Source: Verrucomicrobiales bacterium (GTDB lineage: Bacteria > Verrucomicrobiota > Verrucomicrobiia > Verrucomicrobiales > DEV007). Taken from it: a DNA stretch of 64,000 nt. The notes below the pieces were generated by a model. That model saw only the letters and a list, made by a program, of their open reading frames with translations. It ran no database searches and had not been told where the DNA came from. The DNA is taken from NCBI GenBank assembly GCA_016795505.1, contig JAEUHH010000109.1, forward strand, positions 45,853 through 109,852, written 5' to 3'. Position 1 is the first letter of the stretch. Each line of letters opens with the position of its first letter. The translations under genes were made by a program, and so were the position numbers. This document shows, one piece after another, positions 45,175 to 54,976 of the stretch.

Positions 45175-46852
45175 GGCGGCGGGATGGCGACAGGCGTTTT
45201 TCGAGCAGGAACAGGGGCACCACCCCGGCCGCGATGACGAGCAGGGACGGCACGGCACAGGCCTGGAGGCGGGCTTCGCTGGCGAGGCTGAAGGCGGTGG
45301 TGGCGAGGGTCTCGAATCCGGCGGGGCGCAGGATGAGGGTGAGCGGCAGTTCTTTGATCAGATCGACAAACAGGAGGATCGCGGCGGCGATGAGGGGGCC
45401 GCGGAGCAAGGGCAGCGAGATGGCGAGAAAGGTGCGGCCGGGAGGCGCGCCCAACACGCGCGAGGCCTCCTCGACGGGTCGCCCGATCTGCTCGAGCCCG
45501 GCTTCGGCGAGCTTGAGGGGGATGGCGAAATACCGGGCCGCATAGGCAAAGGCGAGCGCGGGCAGGGTGCCGCCGATGAGGGGCAGCAGCGGCAGGTGGA
45601 GCCGGTCGATGAATCCGGTCACGGACAGCACGCCCACGGCCACGACGGCGCCGGGGATGGCGTAGCCGAGCGCGAGCAGTCCCCCGGCGGCCCGCCGCGG
45701 CAGGGTCTGGCGCAGCCGGGCGGCGTAGGCGACGAGGGCGGCGAAGACGGTGGCAAACAGGGTGGTGGCGGCGGCGAGCCCCAACGCCGGGACCGGCCGC
45801 AGCCCCGCGGGCAGGGCAAAGCCTCCCTCGGCCGACACGTGCAGCCAGGCCCAGTGGGCGAGGCAACCGACGGGGTAGAGAAAGCCGATGGCAAGCGGCA
45901 CGAGGCAGACGAGCACCGCGAGCGTCGCCTTCCCCGCCGGCAGGCGCCTCCGGGCGGGCGGGGTCGCCTGCGAGCCGGTCAGGTATTGCGCGCGGCCCCG
46001 CAGCAGTCGCTCCAGGGCGAGGAGGACGAGCATCGTCGCCATCATCAGGGCGGCGAGCCGCAGGGCGGCGACGAGATCGCCGGACCCGAACCAGGTGCGG
46101 AAAATCCCCGCGCTGAGGGTGGTGACGCCGAAGAAATGGACCGCTCCGTAGTCGTTGGCGACCTCCATGGCGACGAAGGCGCCGCCCGCGACGAGGGCGG
46201 GCCGGGCGGCGGGCAGGGCGACGCGGAAGAAGGCCCCCGCGATGCCATCCCCCAACAGCCGGGCCGACTCGATCTGGCTCCGGCATTGCCGGGAAAAGGC
46301 CGAGCGGGCGGCGAGATAAAGGTAGGGATAGAGCACCGCCGCGAGCATGAGCGCGAGCAGGCCAAACCGCAGGGCGAACTCGGCCGTGAGGAAGGCATCG
46401 GCACCATGCTCGGTGCGGATGCGGACGAGCGCGGGGATGGCCGCCTCCGGCAGGCGGTAAAAGACGAAAGCCGCCACGTAGGTGGGCAGCGCGAGCGGGA
46501 GCACCAGCATCCAGGAGAGCAGGCGACGCCCGGGGAAATCGCAGGTGCTCACCAGCCACGCGGGCAACACCCCCAGGGGCAGCGCGAGGGCGACGACGAG
46601 GACGACGAGCCCCACGGTGGTCGCGATGTAGCCGCCGAGGAGATTCCCGACGAGCGACTCCCAGGCGGGGCTTTCCCCACCGGCCCGCAGCAGCACGGCC
46701 ACGAGCGGCAGCGACAGCACCGCCCCGCCGACGGTGACGAGCGCGCCCCAGCGATCCGGCCGGAAACGCCGGGACCCGTCCCGCGCGGTCAGGGGGAGCG
46801 ACGGGCGGTCGCCGGTGGAAGCGGTAGGCATTCGCGATCCTACACCGCTCAT
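45167..46852 (-). CDS. fbpB: Ferric iron ABC transporter permease (two fused permease halves)
   Basis: This 561-residue permease has about twelve transmembrane helices in two binding-protein-dependent-transport domains, the usual layout of FbpB. The two domains each carry an EAA-type loop (for example ESARLLGDG in the first half and EEASRVLGA in the second). I chose the ATG at 46852 because it overlaps the fbpA stop in ATGA; an ATG two codons upstream and one 21 nt downstream are alternatives. It lies between fbpA and fbpC in one leftward operon. Confidence 0.88.
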   Translation of the reverse strand: MSGVGSRMPTASTGDRPSLPLTARDGSRRFRPDRWGALVTVGGAVLSLPLVAVLLRAGGESPAWESLVGNLLGGYIATTVGLVVLVVALALPLGVLPAWLVSTCDFPGRRLLSWMLVLPLALPTYVAAFVFYRLPEAAIPALVRIRTEHGADAFLTAEFALRFGLLALMLAAVLYPYLYLAARSAFSRQCRSQIESARLLGDGIAGAFFRVALPAARPALVAGGAFVAMEVANDYGAVHFFGVTTLSAGIFRTWFGSGDLVAALRLAALMMATMLVLLALERLLRGRAQYLTGSQATPPARRRLPAGKATLAVLVCLVPLAIGFLYPVGCLAHWAWLHVSAEGGFALPAGLRPVPALGLAAATTLFATVFAALVAYAARLRQTLPRRAAGGLLALGYAIPGAVVAVGVLSVTGFIDRLHLPLLPLIGGTLPALAFAYAARYFAIPLKLAEAGLEQIGRPVEEASRVLGAPPGRTFLAISLPLLRGPLIAAAILLFVDLIKELPLTLILRPAGFETLATTAFSLASEARLQACAVPSLLVIAAGVVPLFLLEKRLSPSRRHD

Positions 46853-47874
46853 TCCCATCCGCTCGCGTCAAAAAGCCGCACGGCCTCGGCATTCTTCTCG
46901 CCGAGGGTGGAGAAAGGCAGGGCGTCGGCTTTGAACTCGCCCCACGACTGCTGGAGTTCGGAGCGCTTCGCCGTCTTGGTGACAGGATACTCAAAGGTGT
47001 TCTCCGCGATCATGCCCTGCACCTCATCGGAGAGGAGGAAGGCGAGGAACTGCGAGGCCTGCTCCGCCTTTTTCGAGGCTTTGACGATGCCGGCTCCGCT
47101 GATGTTGATATGGGTGCCGCGCCCGTCCTGGTTGGGGTAAAAGACCTTCACCTTGGCGGCGGCTTCGCGGTCCTTCGCATCCTCGGAGGTCGCGAGGAGA
47201 CCGAGGTAGTAGGTGTTGGCGAGGGCGACATCGGCGAGACCGGAGGCAACGGCGCGGATCTGGTCGCGGTCGCTGCCCTGGGGCGGACGGGCCATGTTCG
47301 CCCGCACAGCCGTGGCCCAAGCCTGGGCTTTTTCCGGTCCGTTGGCCGCGATGAGGGAAGCCAGCAGGGACTGGTTGTAGGCATTCGACGAGGACCGGGC
47401 GACGACCCGGGCGCGCCACTGCGGCTCGGCGAGCGCCTCGTAGGTGGAGAGTTCGCCAGCCTTGACGCGGTCGGGTGAATAATAGATGACCCGCGCCCGC
47501 ATCGTGAGTCCAACCCAGTGGTGCGCCTCGTCCTTCAGGTGCGGCTCGACCTTGGCCGCGATCGCCGGATCGGGCAGCGGCTGGAGGAGTCCGGCCTGTT
47601 TCGCCCGGGCGAGGCCGGCTCCGTCGGCGGTGAGGAACAGATCGGCCGGGGTGCGGTCGCCTTCGGACTGGAGACGCGTCATCAGTTCCTCGGCGGCGGC
47701 CTTCACCACGACGACTTTGATGCCGGTGCGCTCCGTGAAAAGCTGGTGCAGCTTTTCATCGAATTCGTAGTGGCGCTGCGTGTAGAGGGTCAATTCCGCA
47801 GCCGAGATCGCTCCGGTGAGCGAAATGACCGAGAGAGCGGCGAGAAAGGGGCGGAGCAGGAGTCTGGATTTCAT
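46849..47874 (-). CDS. fbpA: Ferric iron-binding periplasmic protein
   Basis: This 341-residue protein has a signal peptide (about 1-25, cleavage near ISA-A) and a bilobed periplasmic-binding fold of the Fe3+-binding group. It starts ELTLYTQRHYEFD after cleavage. The Fe ligand region ALANTYYLG (adjacent tyrosines, about 220) is diagnostic of the FbpA/FutA type. NAYNQSLLAS is also family-typical. It is first in the fbpABC operon. The family can also bind citrate-free Fe or, rarely, other substrates, but the paired tyrosines favour ferric iron. Confidence 0.9.
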   Translation of the reverse strand: MKSRLLLRPFLAALSVISLTGAISAAELTLYTQRHYEFDEKLHQLFTERTGIKVVVVKAAAEELMTRLQSEGDRTPADLFLTADGAGLARAKQAGLLQPLPDPAIAAKVEPHLKDEAHHWVGLTMRARVIYYSPDRVKAGELSTYEALAEPQWRARVVARSSSNAYNQSLLASLIAANGPEKAQAWATAVRANMARPPQGSDRDQIRAVASGLADVALANTYYLGLLATSEDAKDREAAAKVKVFYPNQDGRGTHINISGAGIVKASKKAEQASQFLAFLLSDEVQGMIAENTFEYPVTKTAKRSELQQSWGEFKADALPFSTLGEKNAEAVRLFDASGWE

Positions 47875-47886
47875 GTTGAGGGACTC

Positions 47887-47914
47887 ATCTTATGTTACTG
47901 AGACGGCGTTTCAA
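47887..47914 (-). promoter_or_regulatory. Putative fbpA promoter
   Basis: On the minus strand, TTGAAA (47914-47909) and TAAGAT (47892-47887) are separated by 16 nt. The predicted start lies about 6 nt before the fbpA ATG, so the leader is very short. No typical Fur box (GATAATGATAAT type) was seen over it, so iron control is not visible at this level. Confidence 0.35.
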
Positions 47915-48002
47915 TAGCCCCCTGGTAAAAATCCCGCGGTTTCCTCGAATGCGGGATGCCCCCGCCCGGCACCGGTCGCCGAAATGCCCCGCCCGAACTG
48001 GC

Positions 48003-48983
48003 TCAGGGGACCGGCTTTGCCCGGCTTTCCGGCTTTTCCGGCTCCCCGTCGAGCGGGGTGACCGTGACCGCGATGGAGAGGTGCTGCCAGCCGCCGCCAA
48101 TCACGGTGCCGCGCAGCGGGCTGATGTCCTGATAGTCGCGCCCCACCGCCACGCGCACATGGTCGCGACCGGCGCGGCTGCGGTTGGTCGGGTCGAACTC
48201 CACCCAGCCGATGCCCGGACAAAACAGCGCCACCCAGGCGTGGGTCGCATCCACCCCGATGAGGCGCGGGCGGCCGGGCGGCGGATCGGTGCGCACGTAG
48301 CCGGACACGTAGCGCGCCGGCAGTCCCAAGGACCTCAGACACGCGATCTGGAGGTGGGCGAAATCCTGGCAAACCCCGCGGCGCTGCCGCAGGACCTCAG
48401 CCACGGGGGTCGAGACGGTGGTCGCCGTCGGGTCGAAGGCGAACTCGCGGTGGATGCGCGTCGTCAGGTCCATGGCCGCCTCCAGCACCGGCCGGCCGGG
48501 GGCGAAGGACCGCGCCGCGTAGGCGGCGAAGGGCTCGCCGACGGGGACGATGGCGGTGGGAAAGACGCACTCGAAGGCACCGAGGCAATCCGGAGTCCGT
48601 TCCGCCGCCACCCGGTCGCGGACCAGCTCCCAGGGCAGGCCGGGCTCGGTCTCGGCGGCGGGACGGGCGGCGACGGCGACCTCGCTGCGGGCGGTGACTT
48701 CGAGGCGCTCGTGGGGCTCCTGGATCGAAAAGCGGTCCACCCCATTGCCGAAATAGTCGGTGTCGGTCTCCGACTGTGCCGGCGCGGGCAGCACCTGGAG
48801 CTGGAAATCCCCCAGCGTCTGCCCCGGTCCGGTCCGGGGCCGCAGCCGGGCCATGTGATGGGAAACGGAGACAGTTTGACTGTATTCGTAAGCCGTGATG
48901 TGCTCGATGCGGTAGCGGATCGTGGGCACAGTCGCGGCGGGGGCTGGAACGGGAGTCTCCATGGGACGGGAATGGCGGATCAT
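48003..48983 (-). CDS. Transglutaminase-like cysteine peptidase (third gene of the ATP-grasp cluster)
   Basis: This 326-residue protein has a transglutaminase N-terminal beta domain followed by the core. It carries Cys in RRGVCQDFAH (about 204), His in DATHAWVAL (about 247) and Asp in EFDPTNR (about 262), a complete catalytic triad. It starts immediately after the stop of the ATP-grasp gene (stop and ATG are adjacent). In other genomes this gene set is thought to make and process a peptide-linked modification. The substrate is unknown. Confidence 0.88.
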   Translation of the reverse strand: MIRHSRPMETPVPAPAATVPTIRYRIEHITAYEYSQTVSVSHHMARLRPRTGPGQTLGDFQLQVLPAPAQSETDTDYFGNGVDRFSIQEPHERLEVTARSEVAVAARPAAETEPGLPWELVRDRVAAERTPDCLGAFECVFPTAIVPVGEPFAAYAARSFAPGRPVLEAAMDLTTRIHREFAFDPTATTVSTPVAEVLRQRRGVCQDFAHLQIACLRSLGLPARYVSGYVRTDPPPGRPRLIGVDATHAWVALFCPGIGWVEFDPTNRSRAGRDHVRVAVGRDYQDISPLRGTVIGGGWQHLSIAVTVTPLDGEPEKPESRAKPVP

Positions 48984-51566
48984 TCAACGCGGCGCCTCGG
49001 GGGCGAACTGCTCGGGCCGCAGCAGGGAGAAATACTGCCGCGTCAGGTCGTCGGAGATGCTTTCCAGCTCCGGCCCGAGGCAGTCGAGGAAATGCTGCAT
49101 GGCTCCGAGACGCTGGCGTTCCTCCTCGACATCGCGGGCGCCCAGATCGGTGGCCCGCAGGCGTTCGAGAGCGCGGGTGGTGACGCCGCGGCTCTGGGTC
49201 GAGTGTGGCTGTCTCAGCTCGGTGGGCAGCGAGGCGAGGTGGCTGTCGAGCCGCTCCAACTGGAAGGCGAGGGAGCGCGGGTTCGCCGGATCGACGAACA
49301 GCGTGTCCAACACCGGCAGCAGCCTCGGTTCGAAGAAATAGCGCTGCCGGTAGGTGATGGCGCTGTCGAAAACCTCCAGCACCGCGTCGAGCGCGGCCCG
49401 GCGGTCGGCATCGGGCGCCTCCAGCAGGGTCTGGCCCAGCCCGGTCGCGTAGAGGGAGCGCTCCAGGCGGCGCCCCAGGTCGAGAAAGGCCCAGCCGGGC
49501 GTGCGGGTGGTGTTTTCCTGGGCCAGGCCGCTGAGGGCGGCGTGGAGATTCACCAGCCGGTCGAGCAGGGGCATCAAATCGCCGAGGCGGCGCACCGAGG
49601 GCCACTCGCGCAGGTTCTCGCCGAGCCGGCGCACGATCCGCCAGGTGTCGAGGGACAGGGCGTCGCGCGACACGCGACCCAGCCGCAGCAGCTGGCTGTT
49701 GAGTTCCAGCAGCGATCCCATCCGCTTCGGATCGAAGACGGCGGCCTTCAGCGCCAGCTCCAGCGGGGCGAATCCCTGCGCGGCCGGCTCCCGGTGGCTC
49801 ATGGGGGCCTCCAGATGTCCCAGCAAAATGAGGTAATCCCACAACGGCCCGATCTCGGCGATGGCGCCGAAGCCCGATTCGGCCGAGATCCGGCCGATCA
49901 CGCCGCGCAGCAGGCGGGTGGCGAATTCCGAGCGCTCGGCGTAGCGGCCGATCCAGTAAAGATTGTCGGCCACGCGGCTGGAGAACTGGCCCGGCGAACG
50001 CCGGATCACCACGGGGAAACGGTTCCGCACCGAGGGCAGCTGCGGCTCGTGGGCGCGGTCGGACAGCACCCAGGTGTCCTTGCTGCCGCTGCCGCGCTGC
50101 ATGGAGATGCCGGGCCGGCTTTGCGATTCCCCGGCCACACGGGTAAGGCCGCCGGGCATGACGACGTAGCTGTCCCCCTCGGCAACGAGAAAGACGCGCA
50201 TCGTCACCTGCCGCGGCTCGAATCCATGGCCACCCCAGACCGGCGAGGTCGAGTAGGGGATCTCCTCCTGCGCCACCCAGGACCGCGGATCGTCGAGGAT
50301 GCGGCCGGTGAGGGCGGCGCGGCCTCCGGGATCCTCGCTGCGGCCGTAGCTGACCTTCGAGCCTTTGTGGAAAGCGTGCTTCACCACCAGACGATCGAGC
50401 TGGGAAAGGGCCTCACGGCAGGGCTTTTCCTGGCCGCACCACCAGGTCGCCACCGAGGGGATGCGGAGCGGCTCGCCGAGGAGGCGCTCGCACAGGCCGG
50501 GCAGGAAGGCCATCAGGGCCGGCGCCTCGACCACGCCGCTGCCGGGGGGATTCAGCACCGTCACATTCCCCGCCCGGATGGCCTGGAGCAGGCCTGACAC
50601 ACCGAGCTGGGAGTCGCTGCGCAATTCCAACGGATCGGCAAAGCCCTCGTCGACGCGCCGCCAGATCACATCGACCGGGCGCAGGCCCTCCAGCGTTTTC
50701 AGGAAGACCCGGTCCTCCCGCACCGTGAGATCCTCGCCCTCGGCCAGGGTGATGCCGAGATACCGCGCCAGATAAGCCTGCTCGAAGTAAGTCTCGTTCA
50801 GCGGTCCCGGTGAGAGCAGCACCACGTGCGGCTGCGTGGTCGGGCGCGGCGCGGCGGCGGCCAGGGTCTCGCGCAGGTGATCGAAAAAGCCCGCCAGCCG
50901 GACGAGCTGACATTCCCGCGCCACTTCGGGCATCAGGGCGCGGCCGATGACGATGCGGTTCTCCAGCGCATAGCCCATCCCCGACGGGGCCTGGGTGCGG
51001 TCCGAGACCACCCACCACTGGCCATCCGGCGAGCGCGCCAGGTCCGCGGCGTAGAAAGGCAGATGCCGACCGCCCGCCGCCGGCAGGCCCACGCAGGGTC
51101 GGAGGAAGCGCTCGTTCGCGAAGACGATCTCTGGCGGCAGCAGTCCATCGGCGAGGGTCTGACGCGGGCCGTAGATGTCGCGCAGCAGCCGATCAAACAG
51201 GGTTGCCCGTTGGATCAGACCCTGTTCGATCGTCGCCCAGTCGTCGGCGCCGAGCACCAGCGGCACGGGATCGAGTTCCCAGGGGCGCTCCTGACCCTCG
51301 GGATCGCCATAGACATTGTAGGTCACCCCGTGCTCGACGAGGAGCTTGCGCGCCTGCTCCCAGCGGTGCTCGAAATCGTGCGGCCGCAGCTTTGAAAGCT
51401 GCGCGAGGAAGCGCGCCCAAGGCGCCCGCACCCGGCCGCCGGCGGTCAGCAGCTCGTCATGCCGCCCCGCTGGCGGCTGGTACTGCCGCAGCCACCGCTG
51501 GAAATGCGCCGCATCCGATCCCGCGGCGGCGGCAGCGGCGGCCTGTTCACTGACTTCCGGATTCAC
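48984..51566 (-). CDS. Circularly permuted ATP-grasp fused to an alpha-E domain
   Basis: This 860-residue fusion has an N-terminal circularly permuted ATP-grasp amide ligase (about 1-490, including QRATLFDRLLRD and SYGRSEDPGG) and a C-terminal alpha-E (DUF403) helical domain (about 540-855). Elsewhere the two are often separate neighbouring genes; here they are one chain. Such proteins are predicted to form peptide bonds in an uncharacterised modification pathway together with transglutaminases. It starts at GTG, overlapping the stop of the upstream gene in GTGA. It contains a palindrome of the dispersed ACAGGGT family at 51189-51233. Confidence 0.88.
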   Translation of the reverse strand: MNPEVSEQAAAAAAAGSDAAHFQRWLRQYQPPAGRHDELLTAGGRVRAPWARFLAQLSKLRPHDFEHRWEQARKLLVEHGVTYNVYGDPEGQERPWELDPVPLVLGADDWATIEQGLIQRATLFDRLLRDIYGPRQTLADGLLPPEIVFANERFLRPCVGLPAAGGRHLPFYAADLARSPDGQWWVVSDRTQAPSGMGYALENRIVIGRALMPEVARECQLVRLAGFFDHLRETLAAAAPRPTTQPHVVLLSPGPLNETYFEQAYLARYLGITLAEGEDLTVREDRVFLKTLEGLRPVDVIWRRVDEGFADPLELRSDSQLGVSGLLQAIRAGNVTVLNPPGSGVVEAPALMAFLPGLCERLLGEPLRIPSVATWWCGQEKPCREALSQLDRLVVKHAFHKGSKVSYGRSEDPGGRAALTGRILDDPRSWVAQEEIPYSTSPVWGGHGFEPRQVTMRVFLVAEGDSYVVMPGGLTRVAGESQSRPGISMQRGSGSKDTWVLSDRAHEPQLPSVRNRFPVVIRRSPGQFSSRVADNLYWIGRYAERSEFATRLLRGVIGRISAESGFGAIAEIGPLWDYLILLGHLEAPMSHREPAAQGFAPLELALKAAVFDPKRMGSLLELNSQLLRLGRVSRDALSLDTWRIVRRLGENLREWPSVRRLGDLMPLLDRLVNLHAALSGLAQENTTRTPGWAFLDLGRRLERSLYATGLGQTLLEAPDADRRAALDAVLEVFDSAITYRQRYFFEPRLLPVLDTLFVDPANPRSLAFQLERLDSHLASLPTELRQPHSTQSRGVTTRALERLRATDLGARDVEEERQRLGAMQHFLDCLGPELESISDDLTRQYFSLLRPEQFAPEAPR
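51189..51233. repeat. ACAGGGT-family palindrome inside the ATP-grasp gene
   Basis: CCGATCAAACAGGGT (51189-51203) faces ACCCTGTTCGATCG (51219-51232) across 15 nt, the same arm core and 15-nt spacing as the mutL copy at 24741. It encodes GLIQRATLFD, which resembles what this family normally has, so it may be chance or co-option. Confidence 0.5.
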
Positions 51567-54500
51567 GGGGCATACCTTACGGGCAACTGGAGATCCAGCG
51601 TTAGCGGAAAATCCCGCGACCGGAACTCGGTCGGCGGCGCCAGCCTGCCCGGCGTGTGGCCATGGGGAATGAATCGCGAGCGGCGCCGGCTCTCGGCGGC
51701 ATAGGCATTCACCGGAAAATCCTCGTAGGACCGCCCGCCGGGGTGGCTGACGTGATACTCACAACCGCCCAGAGACCGACGCGCCCAGCCGTCGATGAGG
51801 TCGATGGTCAGCGGCGTGTGCACCGGGATGGTCGGATGCATCGCCGACGGCGGCGCCCAGGCCCGGTAGCGGATGCCGGCCACGTATTCGCCGGGACGAC
51901 CGGCGGGATGGAGCGGCACCCGGCGGCCGTTGCAGCTCAGCACATGCCGCGGATCGGTGAGACCGCGGGCCACGATTTGCAGGCGCTCCACCGACGAGTC
52001 CACGTAGCGCGCGGTGCCGGCATGGGTCTGCTCCTCGCCGAGCACATTCCACGGCTCGATGGCCTGGCGCAGCTCGATGGCCACGCCCGCCGGGGCGATG
52101 GAACCGATCTCGGGGAAGCGGAACTCGAAATGCGGCAGAAACCACGCCGGATCGAAGTCAAAGCCACTCCGGTTGAAGTCATCCACCACATCCACCAGGT
52201 CTTCCCACACAAAGTGAGGCAGCAAAAAGCGGTCGTGCAGACCCGTGCCCCAGCGGACGAGGTCCTCCTGGTAGGGTTCGTCCCAGAAGCGCGCCACCGC
52301 CGCCCGGACCAGCAGTTGCTGCACCAGGCTCATGTCCGCGTGGGGCGGCATTTCAAAGCCCCGCATCTCCAGCAGCCCCAGCCGTCCCGAGGCAGAGCCG
52401 GGGGCGTAGAGCTTGTCGATGCAGAATTCGGCCCGGTGCGTGTTCCCCGTCAGGTCCACCAGCAGATTGCGCAGCACCCGGTCCACCAGCCACGGCGAGC
52501 CCGTCCGGGTCAGGTCGGCCTCGGGCAACTGGCGGAAGGCGATCTCCAGCTCGTGGACCGACTCCGCGCGCGCCTCATCGACGCGGGGCGCCTGGCTGGT
52601 CGGCCCAATGAAGGCTCCCGAAAAGAGATAGGACAGCGACGGATGGTTGTGCCAGTAGCCCACCAGGCTGCGCAACAGGTCCGGCCGCCGCAGGAAGGGG
52701 CTGTCCAGCGGCGTGGCGCCGCCCACCACCACGTGATTGCCCCCGCCGGTACCCGTGGCGGTGCCGTCCACACGGAAGCGCTCGGTGCCCAGCCGGCTCA
52801 GCCGCGCCTCCTCGTAGAGACCGCGCGTGATGCCCTTCAGGTCGCCCCACGACTCCGCCGGGTGGATGTTCACCTCGATCACGCCCGGGTCCGGCGTCAC
52901 GCTGATGTGGTTCATCCGCGGATCGCGCGGCGGCAGGTAGCCTTCCAGCATCACCGGCGTGCCGAGCTCCGCGGCCGTTTCCTCCACCGCCGCGACCAGT
53001 TCGAGATAATCTTCCAGGCGTTGCAGCGGCGGCAAAAAGACGTGCAACCGGCCGCCCCGCGCCTCCACGCAGAGCGCCGTGCGCACGATGCCAGCCCAGT
53101 CGAGTGCGGCAGGTTCTGCGTAGGAAGAGGACTGCGCCCCACCCGCGCCGCCGGCACCGGTCGGTTTCTGAAACAGATAGGAAAGCCCGCCGTCGCGCCG
53201 CTGCTCCACCGGCTCGGCCGGCCAGCCGTGGGGGCGCGCCGGGTCCACCCAGGGACCGCCCGGACGCAGCCGGTCCGGCGGCAGCGGCAGCCGGGGCGCC
53301 GTCGGATCGTCCGGGATGGTCGCCCAGCCGTGGTCCTCGTCACTCCACGGCAGGCTGTCCAGCGGCAGTCGGTAGCCCATCGGCGAATCGCCCGGAATGA
53401 GATACATCCGCTCCGGTCGGAAAAACCACTGTCCTGAGACCCAGCCGGGCGTGTGGACATTCCGCGTCAGCGGCAGGGCATGACCGATCTCCGTGTCCAG
53501 CCGCCGCTCGAAGACCCGCGCCAGCCGGGCGCGCTCGATCTCGTCGTCCAGCTTCGAGTCGAACGGATCGACATTCGCCGGCAGGCGCCGCTCCCGCCAC
53601 AGGTAGTACCAGGCATCTTCGTAGCCCGTCTGGATATGCTCCGGATTCACCGCCAGCCGGCGCGCCAGCCGGCGGAGGAATTCTCCCCCCTCGCGGCTGC
53701 CGTGCCCGTAGTCGCGCCCCTCGTCGGCGATCAGCCCCTCGTCCTCCCAGACCGGCACGCCGTCGCGACGCCAGTGGCAGCTGAAGGCCCAGCGCGGCAA
53801 CTGCTCGCCGGGATACCATTTCCCCTGTCCATGATGGAGAAAGCCGCCCGGTCCGAAGCGCCGCTTCAGCCGCCGGAGCAGCGCGTCGCCCAGCCCGCGC
53901 TTCATCGGTCCCAGAGCGGCAGTGTTCCACTCGTCACCGGCCCGGTCGTCGATCGAGACGAAGGTCGGCTCCCCACCCATCGTCAGCCGCACATCGCCGC
54001 GCGCCAGCCGGGACTCCACCGCCTCGCCGAGCCGGTCGATGGCTTCCCACTGGGACTCGGCATAGGGCTTCGTGACCCGCGCCGTCTCGCGGATGCGATC
54101 CACCCGCATGGAAAATTCAAAATCCGTGTCCTCCACCTCCTCCAACAGGCACCCGGTGACCGGGGCCGCCGACGGCGGGTCCGGCGTCGCCGCCAGCGGG
54201 ATGTGGCCCTCGCCGGCCATCAGCCCCGAGGTCGGGTCCATCCCCACCCAGCCCGCGCCGGGCAGATAGACATCGGCCCAGGCGTGCAGGTCGGTGAAGT
54301 CCTCCTCCGCGCCCGACGGACCGTCGAGCGACTTCACATCCGGCTTCAGTTGGATCAGGTAGCCCGACACGAAGCGCGCCGCGAAGCCGAGGTGCCGCAT
54401 CAGATTCACCAGCAGCCAGGCCGTGTCGCGGCACGAGCCGGAGGCTTTTTCCAGCGTCTCATCTGGCGTCTGCACGCCCGGCTCCAGCCGGATCAGGTAG

Positions 54501-54976
54501 GCAATTTGATTCGAAAGGCTCTGATTTACCCGGACCAGGTAATCGATCGTCGCCTCCTCCGGCCGCGGCCGCGAGGCCTCCACCAGCGCCGCCAGCGGTC
54601 CCGTCGGCGGTCCTTCCACGCGACGGAACGGGGCCAGCTCCTGCGCCTGCCAGTCCGCGTAGGTGAAGGGCACCGTCTTCGCCTCCTCATCGAGGAAAAA
54701 GTCGAAGGGATTGATTGACGTCAGGTCCGCGACCAGGTCCACCTCGATGTCGAAATGCCGCACCGGCTCCGGGAACACCACCCGGGCGAGGAAATTCCCC
54801 TGCGGATCCTGCTGCCAGTTCAGGAAATGCGGCTGCGGCCCTACTTTCAGCGAGTAAGCCAGAATCGGCGTGCGGTTGTGGGGCGCCGGCCGCAGCCGGA
54901 TGACCTGCGGCCCAAGTCGGACGGCCTTCGGATAGCGGTAGGAGGTGCGATGATGCAGCGCGCAGTGGATCGACAT
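51563..54976 (-). CDS. Transglutaminase-DUF2126 fusion protein
   Basis: This 1137-residue protein has an N-terminal transglutaminase unit (about 1-290, with Cys in GSCRDTAW, His in DLHAWADVYL and Asp in GMDPTSG). The large DUF2126 region begins near MGGEPTFVSIDDR (about 370) and runs to the end. It heads the three-gene leftward cluster with the ATP-grasp-alpha-E and the second transglutaminase, with coupled overlaps. In comparative genomics this cluster is widespread and predicted to act on peptides or proteins, possibly with proteasome-like partners, but it has no settled function. The start at 54976 was chosen as the usual MSIHCALHH start. Confidence 0.9.
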   Translation of the reverse strand: MSIHCALHHRTSYRYPKAVRLGPQVIRLRPAPHNRTPILAYSLKVGPQPHFLNWQQDPQGNFLARVVFPEPVRHFDIEVDLVADLTSINPFDFFLDEEAKTVPFTYADWQAQELAPFRRVEGPPTGPLAALVEASRPRPEEATIDYLVRVNQSLSNQIAYLIRLEPGVQTPDETLEKASGSCRDTAWLLVNLMRHLGFAARFVSGYLIQLKPDVKSLDGPSGAEEDFTDLHAWADVYLPGAGWVGMDPTSGLMAGEGHIPLAATPDPPSAAPVTGCLLEEVEDTDFEFSMRVDRIRETARVTKPYAESQWEAIDRLGEAVESRLARGDVRLTMGGEPTFVSIDDRAGDEWNTAALGPMKRGLGDALLRRLKRRFGPGGFLHHGQGKWYPGEQLPRWAFSCHWRRDGVPVWEDEGLIADEGRDYGHGSREGGEFLRRLARRLAVNPEHIQTGYEDAWYYLWRERRLPANVDPFDSKLDDEIERARLARVFERRLDTEIGHALPLTRNVHTPGWVSGQWFFRPERMYLIPGDSPMGYRLPLDSLPWSDEDHGWATIPDDPTAPRLPLPPDRLRPGGPWVDPARPHGWPAEPVEQRRDGGLSYLFQKPTGAGGAGGAQSSSYAEPAALDWAGIVRTALCVEARGGRLHVFLPPLQRLEDYLELVAAVEETAAELGTPVMLEGYLPPRDPRMNHISVTPDPGVIEVNIHPAESWGDLKGITRGLYEEARLSRLGTERFRVDGTATGTGGGNHVVVGGATPLDSPFLRRPDLLRSLVGYWHNHPSLSYLFSGAFIGPTSQAPRVDEARAESVHELEIAFRQLPEADLTRTGSPWLVDRVLRNLLVDLTGNTHRAEFCIDKLYAPGSASGRLGLLEMRGFEMPPHADMSLVQQLLVRAAVARFWDEPYQEDLVRWGTGLHDRFLLPHFVWEDLVDVVDDFNRSGFDFDPAWFLPHFEFRFPEIGSIAPAGVAIELRQAIEPWNVLGEEQTHAGTARYVDSSVERLQIVARGLTDPRHVLSCNGRRVPLHPAGRPGEYVAGIRYRAWAPPSAMHPTIPVHTPLTIDLIDGWARRSLGGCEYHVSHPGGRSYEDFPVNAYAAESRRRSRFIPHGHTPGRLAPPTEFRSRDFPLTLDLQLPVRYAP

